A stretch of DNA of 7,138 nucleotides from the NCBI GenBank assembly GCA_018814055.1, contig JAHJAL010000123.1, positions 1 through 7,138 on the forward strand, given 5' to 3'. A program made the translations under genes and the position numbers. Shown here piece after piece: positions 1 through 5,840 of the stretch (positions within the stretch are counted from its first letter, which is position 1; each line of letters starts with the position of its first letter). The notes beneath the pieces are model-generated. The model saw only the letters and a program-made list of their open reading frames with translations, did no database searches and was not told the DNA's origin. This stretch comes from Patescibacteria group bacterium (lineage in GTDB: Bacteria; Patescibacteriota; JAHJAL01).

Positions 1-522
1 TCCGTCACCAAATAATATTGATACAAACGCCGACTGACCATTTGTCACCGCAATATCCAGATAATTATCGCTGTTAAAATCCCCCACTCCCGCTCCAAGC
101 GGATTATCGCCAACAGTATAATTTGTCGCCGCTCCAAACCCACCCGCCCCGTTGCCAATCAATATCGAAACATTGTCACTATCCGCATTAGCTACTACCA
201 AATCCCAATCACCATCTTCATCAAAATCTCCCAACGACGCCCCTCGTGGAGTGTCTCCAACCGCAAAATGAGATGCCGCTCCAAAGCTACCTTCTCCATC
301 ACCCAAAATCACCTAAATATTATCTGAATCATTATTCAGCGAAATCACATCCATATGCCCATCTTCATCCAAATCAACCGTCAATACATCCCGGGGTTTT
401 GTCCCCACCGCAAACTCAGTCGAACCACCAAAAACCAGCTGTTCATAAGCTTCGACATTATCGATCAACACGCAATTAAATAATACCAATACTATCGCCA
501 GACAAAAAATCCATTTCTTCAT
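1..522 (-). pseudogene. Secreted FG-GAP/VCBS-repeat protein, 5' part, interrupted by an in-frame stop; runs off the left edge
   Basis: The ATG at 522 opens a signal peptide: two Lys, then a hydrophobic stretch at residues 4-20, with a likely cleavage after VEA near residue 25. The mature part consists of repeats of about 45 residues with calcium-binding loops of the DxDxDGxxD type: DLDEDGHMD, DFDEDGDWD and the weaker DFNSDNYLD. Each repeat also carries an F/Y-x-VG-x-x-P motif. Such repeats fold as blades of a beta-propeller in surface or secreted proteins; the ligand is unknown. After residue 69 (DSDNI) a TAG occurs at 313-315. The same frame then continues without a stop to the window edge and keeps the repeat pattern. 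In the next repeat the matching codon is TCG (Ser), so one C-to-A change explains the stop. The gene may be a pseudogene, the stop may be a base-call error, or a 69-residue product may be made. No Shine-Dalgarno is visible upstream. Confidence 0.75.
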
Positions 523-569
523 ATAGTTTTCAAAATATTAATCACCCTTACTATATCAAAAAAACAACT

Positions 570-598
570 ATTATAACTTAATATTTTTCTACTTCACA
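570..598 (-). promoter_or_regulatory. Possible sigma-70 promoter for the FG-GAP gene
   Basis: On the minus strand a perfect TATAAT lies at 575-570, about 48 bases before the ATG at 522. The hexamer 17 bases further upstream is TGTGAA, a poor -35. AT-rich DNA makes chance TATAAT matches common, so this is tentative. Confidence 0.35.
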
Positions 599-669
599 TA
601 ACCTTCCAAATATTTTTCCAACGTCTTCCCCAGAGGAAAATCTTTCTCAACTTTTTTATACAAATTTTT
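589..669 (-). other. 26-codon open reading stretch beside the IS, possible gene remnant
   Basis: Between the FG-GAP gene and the IS, the minus strand reads 26 codons between TAA (672-670) and TAG (591-589). The translation includes FPLGKTLEKYLEGYVK, which looks protein-like and could be the C-terminal tail of a gene disrupted in the past. There is no start codon or RBS, and I do not recognise the family. The stretch across the IS (1530-1707) does not continue in the same frame, so disruption by this IS is not shown. Chance is a real alternative. Confidence 0.2.
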
Positions 670-679
670 TTATTTATAT

Positions 680-685
680 TTAAAA
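680..685. repeat. Left copy of 6-bp direct repeat flanking the IS (TTAAAA)
   Basis: TTAAAA immediately precedes the left inverted repeat, and an identical TTAAAA follows the right end at 1530-1535. The IS1595 family usually makes 8-bp target duplications. Only 6 bp match here, so the duplication may have decayed, or the match may be chance in an AT-rich target. Confidence 0.5.
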
Positions 686-711
686 GGGTAAAGTCTGATT
701 TTTGAACCAAA
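686..711. repeat. Left terminal inverted repeat of the IS
   Basis: This 26-bp end matches the reverse complement of 1504-1529 at 20 positions. The outer GGGTAAAGT and the inner GAACCAAA are identical; the 9 bases between them are diverged. The transposase stop codon (714-716) lies just inside it. Confidence 0.8.
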
Positions 712-713
712 CG

Positions 714-1076
714 TTACCTGATTAGCAAGTTAAATAAATAGTTTTCACGTTCTTTTAAAGATAAATTTCTGAAATTGTATCGCCAGACATATTCACCCAG
801 ATAAATTGGTAGCTTCTTCTTCCTAATTCCTCCCTTAGCAGTCAGTTTTCTTTTCAGGTAACCCCAGAAACCATCTAAGCCATTGATATGATTGCCTTTA
901 CCATCCGAGTATTCTTGTTTTTCATGTTTGACCAGCCTGTGTACATATCCTTTAGCCGCAATTCCGGTACATCCTCTCCAGGAGTCCGAGCAAACAGTAG
1001 ATCCTTTCCTCACTTGTTTGATAATTTTAGATTGCAGGTTAGTCGCTTCTACATTGTCTACTACCTCCGCCCACAC
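714..1076 (-). pseudogene. IS1595-family transposase, C-terminal part (second frame)
   Basis: These 120 codons carry the C-terminal half of the DDE catalytic domain. The second catalytic Asp lies in SDSW (residue 31) and the third motif is HINGLDGFW (residues 63-71), followed by LKRKL. Family members usually have Glu in this last motif (I-E-G/S-F-W); here it is Asp 68 (GAT), a one-base change from Glu. The annotated start is a GTG, but the frame is open further upstream and encodes KRGRGRFKQPVFGIL before it. The real protein would therefore join this part to the zinc-ribbon part by a -1 frame change rather than start here. Alone it lacks the first Asp and the DNA-binding region. Confidence 0.8.
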
Positions 1077-1486
1077 CTTGCCCTGTCTACAGAGAATACC
1101 GAATACCGGTTGTTTGAATCTACCTCTACCTCTTTTAGCTTGCCCAACTTTCTCTTTTGTGATTTTCGCTTATTCTTCCATTGGCCCCCTAAATACGTTT
1201 CATCTACTTCGACGATACCTTCAAAAACATCTGCGTAATCTTTAATCATGGCTATTCTTAATCCGGTTAATATCTTTAGCAGTTTGTATTTAGAGATATT
1301 AACTCGATCAAGAATAATATTGGTTGAATGTTCAAAAACAAATTCGGATATTACTTCCCTTAAGAGGCTTTTAGTTACTTTAAATATATTGGACTTGGGT
1401 ATAAACAGATAGCGACAATGTTTACATTTGAGTCTACCTTGAGAAGTTTGCCAAAAGTTTGCTTTGTTACATTTAAGACATTTCAT
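1061..1486 (-). pseudogene. IS1595-family transposase, N-terminal part (first frame)
   Basis: The ATG at 1486 opens a zinc ribbon with Cys 3, 6, 21 and 24 (CxxC...CxxC), typical of IS1595/ISXO2-like transposases. A helical region follows and then EVDETYLGG, which contains the first catalytic Asp (residue 95). Past about residue 118 the translation stops resembling the family (KEVEVDSNNRYS and on), while the -1 frame over the same bases gives the expected RGRGRFKQPVFGIL. The last roughly 20 residues before the TAG at 1063-1061 are therefore out-of-frame readthrough. Together with the second part the full protein would be about 250 residues, close to the usual family size. Confidence 0.8.
1132..1137 (-). 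other. A-run where the transposase frame shifts by -1
   Basis: On the minus strand the first frame reads CTA AAA GAG. Slipping back one base on AAA gives AAA AGA GGT AGA, which is the family-like K-R-G-R frame. The A_AAA_G context is a known -1 slippery motif in some IS families. A weak hairpin (ACCG/CGGT, loop GTATT) lies about 18 bases downstream. A one-base deletion in an original A5 run explains it equally well, and IS1595 elements normally do not need frameshifting. Confidence 0.45.
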
Positions 1487-1492
1487 ACTTAA

Positions 1493-1521
1493 ATTCTAGC
1501 AACTTTGGTTCACTTTTCGAA
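1493..1521 (-). promoter_or_regulatory. Possible transposase promoter in the right IS end
   Basis: The minus strand reads TTCGAA, 17 bases, TAGAAT, with the -35 inside the terminal inverted repeat. Transcription would begin almost at the ATG (1486), giving a leaderless message. The -35 is weak. Confidence 0.3.
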
Positions 1522-1529
1522 CTTTACCC
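1504..1529. repeat. Right terminal inverted repeat of the IS
   Basis: Its reverse complement starts GGGTAAAGT and contains GAACCAAA at the same spacing as the left end. Twenty of 26 positions match. Confidence 0.8.
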
Positions 1530-1535
1530 TTAAAA
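1530..1535. repeat. Right copy of 6-bp direct repeat flanking the IS (TTAAAA)
   Basis: Identical to 680-685 and directly abuts the right inverted repeat. It is the candidate target-site duplication, shorter than the usual 8 bp. Confidence 0.5.
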
Positions 1536-1592
1536 ATTTATTAATTACCCAAACTATAGCAAAAAGTAACAGATATTTTTCAATCTATTTCT

Positions 1593-1624
1593 AAAAAACT
1601 CCGCGCGATACACGAAGTTCGCAC
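1593..1624 (-). terminator. Candidate intrinsic terminator after the copper operon
   Basis: On the minus strand GTGCGA pairs with TCGCGC (one G-T wobble) around a 10-base loop. The stem is followed by GGAG and then TTTTTT. It lies about 83 bases beyond the copA stop. The four-base gap between stem and T-run weakens the case. Confidence 0.45.
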
Positions 1625-1642
1625 CTGTTTACTAGTTACGGG

Positions 1643-1675
1643 ATAGTTACCCCACACCCTTACTCACTAGTTATT
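1643..1675 (-). repeat. C-rich intergenic element, copy A (downstream of copA)
   Basis: The plus strand reads TAGTTACCCCACACCC and then TTACTCACTAGTTAT. It resembles 5811-5840 (TAGTATACCCCCCACC, then TCACTCACTATATAT): with two small gaps about 24 of 30 positions agree. Both lie at or just after the 3' end of a minus-strand gene. Copy A also contains TAGTTAC twice with an 11-base period. Function is unknown. Confidence 0.35.
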
Positions 1676-1707
1676 TAGAACATCATTGCCAACAACATCT
1701 CATCCCT

Positions 1708-3930
1708 CTACCGATAAAACTTCATTGATAGCGAGTTCAAAACTACACTCACCGAAGAAAACGCCATCGCCGCCGCCGCAATAGCCGGCGACAACAACCA
1801 ACCTGTCCAGGGATACAACAAACCGGCCGCGATCGGGATACCAAGAGAATTATACAAAAAAGCCCAAAATAAATTTTGCTTTATTTTTGACAATGTATAA
1901 TTACTTATTCTAATTGCCGCTATTACATCCATCAAACTATCTTTGATAAGAATAATTTCTCCCGTTTCTATCGCCACATCCGTCCCCGCCCCCATGGCAA
2001 TTCCCAAATTCGCTTGGGCTAACGCCGGCGCGTCATTGATCCCGTCTCCCACCATCGCCACTTTTTGACCAGAACTTTGCAGTTCTTTTATCTTACCGGC
2101 TTTATCTTGAGATAAAACTTCCGCCATAACATTATCTATACCTGCTTGTTTAGCTATAGCTAACCCTGCCGCTTGATTATCTCCGGTTATCATATAAACC
2201 TCTTTTTTCATGTGCCTCAATCGAGCAATAGCCTGTTTTGAATCTTTTTTAATCTTATCAGCCAAAGCGATCAAGCCAATCACACTCTTGTCTTTTGAAA
2301 ACAATACAACCGTTTGCCCTAATTTTTCCAGACTAACTATCTGGGATTCAAAATCACTAAAATCAATACCATTATCATTCATTAGCCTTCTTGTACCAAC
2401 AAAATAGCTATGATTATTTGATTTAGCCACCACACCCATTCCAGCCACAGAATTAAAACTATCCACATCAATCAGTTCAAGATTATCCAGTTGTGACTTC
2501 TCAACAATTGCCATAGCCAAAGGATGATTTGAATTATTATCAATTGATGCCGCAATTTGCAATATCTTTTGTTCAGTAAATTCACTATCTAGCGACAATA
2601 CCCGAGTAACCTCCGGTTTACCTTTGGTAATCGTCCCCGTCTTGTCAAAAACAACTACATCAATATCTTTGGCTTTTTCCAATGCATCTGAAGTTTTGAA
2701 TAGAATTCCTCGACTAGCCGCCAAACCCGTTCCCATCATAACTGCTGTCGGTGTCGCCAACCCCAAAGCACAAGGACAAGCAATTATTAATACCGTCACA
2801 AACACTCCAACAGCAAACGGCAATGTTTGCCCCAATATAACCCACACAATAAACGACACTATCGCAATCACAATTACTGTCGGAACAAAATACAAAGACA
2901 CCTTGTCAGCCAATAATTGAACCGGTGCCTTAGTCCCAATCGCCTCTTCCACAACCTGAATTATTTGCGATAACATCGTATCCACCCCAACCTTAGTAGC
3001 TTCAAATTTTAACACTCCGGATAGATTAATCGTCCCCGCAATCACCTCGTCACCCTCTTTCTTATCAACCGGTATACTCTCCCCCGTTATCGCCTTTTCA
3101 TCAATCGATGACTGACCGCCAATAATCCGGCCATCAACCGGAATTCTATCCCCCGGTTTAACCAATATAATACTGCCTACTCGAACTTGATCAATCGATA
3201 TTCTTATCTCTTTATTATCCTCCAATACAATTGCCTCTTTCACCTGAAGCCCGACTAATTTTTTTACAGCTTGACTGGTCCGACCCTTGGTCACCGCCTC
3301 CAGATATTTTCCCAAAGAAATAAATATCAAAATAAAAACAGACGCTTCAAAATATACTTCCTGATTTGACATTGATCCGCTCCACAAATCCGGCCAAACA
3401 ATAATCAATGAATAAAAAAAGGCAACTGCCGTACCAATAAATATCAATGAATCCATATTCGGTCGCAACCTGATCAATCCTTTAAAACCGGATTGCCAAA
3501 TAGAAAACGAAAACAATATAACTGACGCCGCTGACAGAACTTGCAATAATAAAGAATATTTTTCCAAGATATCAAACTTCATTGCCGGATAAAACATGGT
3601 CAACATTAAATATATGGCTGGTAAACCAAATATCAAACTAGCAATAAATCGTCTTTTCCAAATATACGTCTCACTTGTTTTAGCACCGGTTTTCTTATGT
3701 CCATATGCTGCCTGGTCCGAATCTTCCAGTAGGGCTTTGTAGCCATCCTTTTCAATCACCCCAACCAACTTCTTCATACTCACTATATCTTCATCAAAAT
3801 CTACCCGTGCTTTTCCAGAAGCATAATTTACAGTTGCTGACTTCATCCCATTAATTTTTTTCAAATCATCTTCTATATTGACCGCGCATGAAGTGCAATG
3901 CATCCCCTCGATTGATATAGTTTTTTTCAT
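1708..3930 (-). CDS. copA: Copper-exporting P1B-type ATPase (CopA)
   Basis: This 740-residue membrane pump uses ATP to export Cu+. It has one N-terminal heavy-metal-associated domain with GMHCTSC (Cys 12 and 15), then eight predicted membrane helices starting near residue 93. The actuator domain carries TGES (282-285). The membrane copper site is CPC (385-387). The phosphorylated Asp is D429 in DKTGT, the ATP-binding domain has SNHP (467-470), and the hinge is GDGINDAP (628-635). In the last two helices YN (693-694) and MxxSS (722-726) match the Cu+-specific P1B-1 signature, which argues against Zn/Cd/Pb transport. Length is normal for a one-HMA CopA and all key residues are intact. It is the last gene of the operon, 30 bases after the preceding stop, and ends in TAG. 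No Shine-Dalgarno is visible. Silver export is also possible. Confidence 0.96.
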   Translation of the reverse strand: MKKTISIEGMHCTSCAVNIEDDLKKINGMKSATVNYASGKARVDFDEDIVSMKKLVGVIEKDGYKALLEDSDQAAYGHKKTGAKTSETYIWKRRFIASLIFGLPAIYLMLTMFYPAMKFDILEKYSLLLQVLSAASVILFSFSIWQSGFKGLIRLRPNMDSLIFIGTAVAFFYSLIIVWPDLWSGSMSNQEVYFEASVFILIFISLGKYLEAVTKGRTSQAVKKLVGLQVKEAIVLEDNKEIRISIDQVRVGSIILVKPGDRIPVDGRIIGGQSSIDEKAITGESIPVDKKEGDEVIAGTINLSGVLKFEATKVGVDTMLSQIIQVVEEAIGTKAPVQLLADKVSLYFVPTVIVIAIVSFIVWVILGQTLPFAVGVFVTVLIIACPCALGLATPTAVMMGTGLAASRGILFKTSDALEKAKDIDVVVFDKTGTITKGKPEVTRVLSLDSEFTEQKILQIAASIDNNSNHPLAMAIVEKSQLDNLELIDVDSFNSVAGMGVVAKSNNHSYFVGTRRLMNDNGIDFSDFESQIVSLEKLGQTVVLFSKDKSVIGLIALADKIKKDSKQAIARLRHMKKEVYMITGDNQAAGLAIAKQAGIDNVMAEVLSQDKAGKIKELQSSGQKVAMVGDGINDAPALAQANLGIAMGAGTDVAIETGEIILIKDSLMDVIAAIRISNYTLSKIKQNLFWAFLYNSLGIPIAAGLLYPWTGWLLSPAIAAAAMAFSSVSVVLNSLSMKFYR

Positions 3931-3960
3931 ATTTTAAAAATTATGTATTCTAATTATTTT

Positions 3961-5310
3961 TCAATCAACCACCTCAAAAACACCGGTCACCATTCCCATC
4001 CAACATGAGAACTTATACTTTCCGGAACTTTTCGGAGTAAATTCCACTACTGTTTCTTGATTGTTCACCAGTGAAACACTACCCTCAATCAAACCTGGTG
4101 CAATAATAGCATTGGTGCAACCACTCACACCCTTGCTATTGATTATCCATTCTACCGGCACACCCGTTTTTAATTTTATATAATCCGGCGAATACCCATA
4201 TGCAGAAGCCTGCATATTCACCAGTTGTTTCCCATCCACTATTTTGAAATCTTCTTTTTGATCACTCTGACTCTCAATTGTAATATTATTCAAACTGGGC
4301 AATCCCAATACATTCAATTGTGAATTGATATTAAATAAAGCAAAAAACAATACTAAAAATCCCGCCACTTTCAAAAAATAGTTAGATAAATGAGGTTTCT
4401 CCATTATCTTAACTGAAGACAGGCCAATCAACAGAAGTACAGGCATAGTCCCCAGTGCAAAAAATAACATAACCAACACACCCAACCAAAAACTTCCCGA
4501 CAACAAAGCCACACCTTGAGCACTAATCGTAAAACCACACGGAATAAAAAAAGTTCCAGCTCCTAAAACAAAAGGCATATACCTGCCCTGAAAATTCTTT
4601 TCGCCAGTAAAATAACGCGTTAAAAACTTTGGCACACTCAAAGATATATTACCAACCCATCCTATGCCAACCATATTCAATCCCATTACAAACATAAATA
4701 CTGAAACCAAAATTACTATAAAAGCAGACAATCCAACATTCATACCCAAAGCACCTCCAATACTCCCCAATATTCCCCCGAACAAAGAGTATGATAAGAG
4801 CCTGCCAATATTGAAAAGCCAATGTGGTGCAAAACGTTGCCAAAAACTCTGACCTCCTTCATATAGATGATTCCACTGTTTTGACATCGACAAAACCAAT
4901 CCCCCGACCAAAGCGGCACAACTGGATAACCCGGCTGCCAATCCAAAAAAGAAAATTACACCGAGCGACGATTGGCTATTGATACTTATCAACCCGGCCA
5001 CACCCGTCCTTTCAACAATGAAAAAAATAATTAAGAAAATTATTGCTAGTAGTACCAATGTCAACTTACTTGATCCCGAACCTTTCTCATCTTGTTGCTT
5101 TTCATAAAATACATAGCCTTGATCTTTCAACAGATTATTCAATATCGATATTTTTGGCTTTTTAGCTCTTTCATAATATATTTCCAGGGTGCCATCCTTT
5201 TGATTAGCCTCTGCTTTGTTTACCCCTTGTAACTCCAAAGCTTTCTTCTCAATAATCAACTCACAACTAGCGCAATGCATTCCTTTCACATAAAATACTA
5301 CTTTACCCAT
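3961..5310 (-). CDS. HMA / SafE-DsbD-like membrane / cupredoxin fusion protein, copper handling
   Basis: The 449-residue protein has three parts. Residues 1-70 are a heavy-metal-associated domain with GMHCASC (Cys 13 and 16), like that of CopA. Residues 80-330 hold about seven membrane helices of the SafE/DsbD type (COG2836-like), with Cys 131 in a GLSSCAALVGG segment and Cys 258 in FFIPCGFT. Residues 355-449 are a cupredoxin-like domain of the COG4633 type. Its probable Cu ligands are Cys 398 (GCTN), Cys 436 and the Met residues of CWMGM; the His ligands of blue copper proteins are not visible, which suggests Cu(I) binding. This domain should lie outside the membrane. Such fusions occur beside copA in other bacteria, but their exact transport role is unsettled. 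The gene starts 4 bases after the csoR stop and ends in TGA, so it is almost certainly co-transcribed. Confidence 0.88.
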   Translation of the reverse strand: MGKVVFYVKGMHCASCELIIEKKALELQGVNKAEANQKDGTLEIYYERAKKPKISILNNLLKDQGYVFYEKQQDEKGSGSSKLTLVLLAIIFLIIFFIVERTGVAGLISINSQSSLGVIFFFGLAAGLSSCAALVGGLVLSMSKQWNHLYEGGQSFWQRFAPHWLFNIGRLLSYSLFGGILGSIGGALGMNVGLSAFIVILVSVFMFVMGLNMVGIGWVGNISLSVPKFLTRYFTGEKNFQGRYMPFVLGAGTFFIPCGFTISAQGVALLSGSFWLGVLVMLFFALGTMPVLLLIGLSSVKIMEKPHLSNYFLKVAGFLVLFFALFNINSQLNVLGLPSLNNITIESQSDQKEDFKIVDGKQLVNMQASAYGYSPDYIKLKTGVPVEWIINSKGVSGCTNAIIAPGLIEGSVSLVNNQETVVEFTPKSSGKYKFSCWMGMVTGVFEVVD

Positions 5311-5314
5311 ATGT

Positions 5315-5581
5315 TTATTTATTATACAACTTGGTTACTGTCAAAATTTCATCGACCATTTTTTGTTTCTTGGCCTTACTTTGAGATTCCATAGCATCAA
5401 TAAAACAGCTATTCAAATGTCCTTCCATTAGATTCTGATGAGCCGATCGTAATAAACCGATCACTGCCAAATTCTGCTGCATAATATCAACACAATACTC
5501 ACCCTCCTCCGTCATTTTGATAATCCTATCAAGCAAACTCCCCGCCTTCTTAAAATTAACCAATACTTTATCCCTTTTCAT
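5315..5581 (-). CDS. csoR: CsoR-family copper-sensing transcriptional repressor
   Basis: This 88-residue all-helical protein belongs to the CsoR/RcnR (DUF156) family, which acts as a tetramer that leaves DNA when metal binds. The Cu(I) ligands are present as Cys 30, His 55 and Cys 59 (YC...GHLNSC). The 25- and 4-residue spacings are those of true CsoR proteins, and Tyr 29 matches the conserved second-shell Tyr. The C-H-C set separates it from nickel-sensing RcnR and sulfur-sensing CstR. The expected second-shell Glu near position 75 is not exactly placed; Glu 78 is the nearest. It is the first gene of the copper operon, so it should repress itself together with the transporter genes. The ATG at 5581 is chosen because it starts the family-like helix; an ATG just upstream is out of frame. 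Confidence 0.93.
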   Translation of the reverse strand: MKRDKVLVNFKKAGSLLDRIIKMTEEGEYCVDIMQQNLAVIGLLRSAHQNLMEGHLNSCFIDAMESQSKAKKQKMVDEILTVTKLYNK

Positions 5582-5608
5582 GATTCATTATTATTAAATA
5601 TTATTTCA

Positions 5609-5632
5609 ATACCCCCACCCCAGGTACTGGTA
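5609..5632 (-). promoter_or_regulatory. Candidate CsoR operator at the copper operon promoter
   Basis: The plus strand contains TACCCCCACCCCAGGTAC followed by TGGTA. Known CsoR operators are GC-rich pseudo-palindromes with TACCC...GGGTA-type ends, and this C-tract stands out in AT-rich DNA. It lies just downstream of the -10 and covers the expected transcription start, so a bound repressor would block initiation. The symmetry is imperfect. Confidence 0.5.
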
Positions 5633-5637
5633 AATTA

Positions 5638-5666
5638 ATTGTAAACAAACCAATCATCTTTGTCAA
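5638..5666 (-). promoter_or_regulatory. Near-consensus sigma-70 promoter of the copper operon
   Basis: On the minus strand TTGACA (5666-5661, perfect -35) is followed by exactly 17 bases and TACAAT (5643-5638, one mismatch to TATAAT). The predicted start is near 5631, giving a leader of about 50 bases before csoR. This is the strongest promoter in the window, as expected for a gene set held off by a repressor. Confidence 0.75.
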
Positions 5667-5674
5667 AACAAGCT

Positions 5675-5696
5675 AAAAACACGCCTCATCAGCGTG
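5675..5696 (-). terminator. Candidate intrinsic terminator upstream of the copper promoter
   Basis: On the minus strand CACGC pairs with GCGTG around a 7-base loop, followed at once by TTTTT. It lies about 140 bases after the deaminase stop and just before the copper -35, where it would insulate the operon from upstream transcription. The stem is only 5 bp. Confidence 0.5.
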
Positions 5697-5810
5697 CATG
5701 AAAAAACTAAACTCGAGCAGTGGGACAACTTACGAAGTGTTGATTGGTATAAGTTAGTGGAGAGTCCGAAAGTTTTTCTTCAACATTTCAACCAGTTAGT
5801 AGCTGTTTGT

Positions 5811-5840
5811 TAGTATACCCCCCACCTCACTCACTATATA
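5811..5840 (-). repeat. C-rich intergenic element, copy B (end of the deaminase gene)
   Basis: The plus strand reads TAGTATACCCCCCACC then TCACTCACTATATAT, similar to copy A at 1643-1675. It overlaps the TAG stop (5836-5834) of the deaminase gene. The ATACCCCC part also resembles the candidate CsoR operator at 5609-5632. Nearby, GTTAGT occurs three times (5753, 5795, 5809). The rest of 5582-5833 holds no gene I can support. Confidence 0.35.

Larger units (their letters stand above)
686..1529 (-). mobile_element. IS1595-family insertion sequence, 844 bp
   Basis: The element is bounded by inverted repeats that begin GGGTAAAGT and contain GAACCAAA, and by TTAAAA direct repeats. It is almost filled by a transposase in two overlapping frames on the minus strand. 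The family call rests on four features: an N-terminal zinc ribbon, the motif EVDETYLGG, the basic KRGRGR...PVFGIL segment visible in the second frame, and the SDSW and HINGLDGFW motifs. Size, GGG ends and single-gene layout fit IS1595 members. The current copy is probably immobile unless its frame change is programmed. It sits between the copper operon and the FG-GAP gene. Confidence 0.85.

Noticed and set aside
1..522. CRISPR-like periodic repeat at the left end
   Set aside because: The periodicity comes from protein-coding FG-GAP repeats of about 45 residues; there is no constant repeat with unique spacers.
888..1245. Two plus-strand open frames of about 116 codons opposite the transposase
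   Set aside because: They are antisense shadows of the transposase, overlap each other in different frames, and their translations show no family features.
2210..2920. Plus-strand open frames inside copA
   Set aside because: They lie opposite a fully conserved CopA coding region, have low-complexity translations and no start signals.
4649..4946. Overlapping open frames on both strands inside the fusion gene
   Set aside because: The region encodes continuous membrane helices in the main frame, and the alternatives have no recognisable domain or start signal.
5698..5757. Plus-strand 19-codon ORF starting ATGAAAAAACTAAAC between the deaminase and csoR
   Set aside because: There is no RBS, it lies antisense to the intergenic region, and nothing supports translation.
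5582..5833. Possible riboswitch or structured RNA before csoR
   Set aside because: Only a short terminator-like hairpin and weak inverted repeats are visible. The predicted copper-operon leader is about 50 bases, too short for a typical riboswitch.
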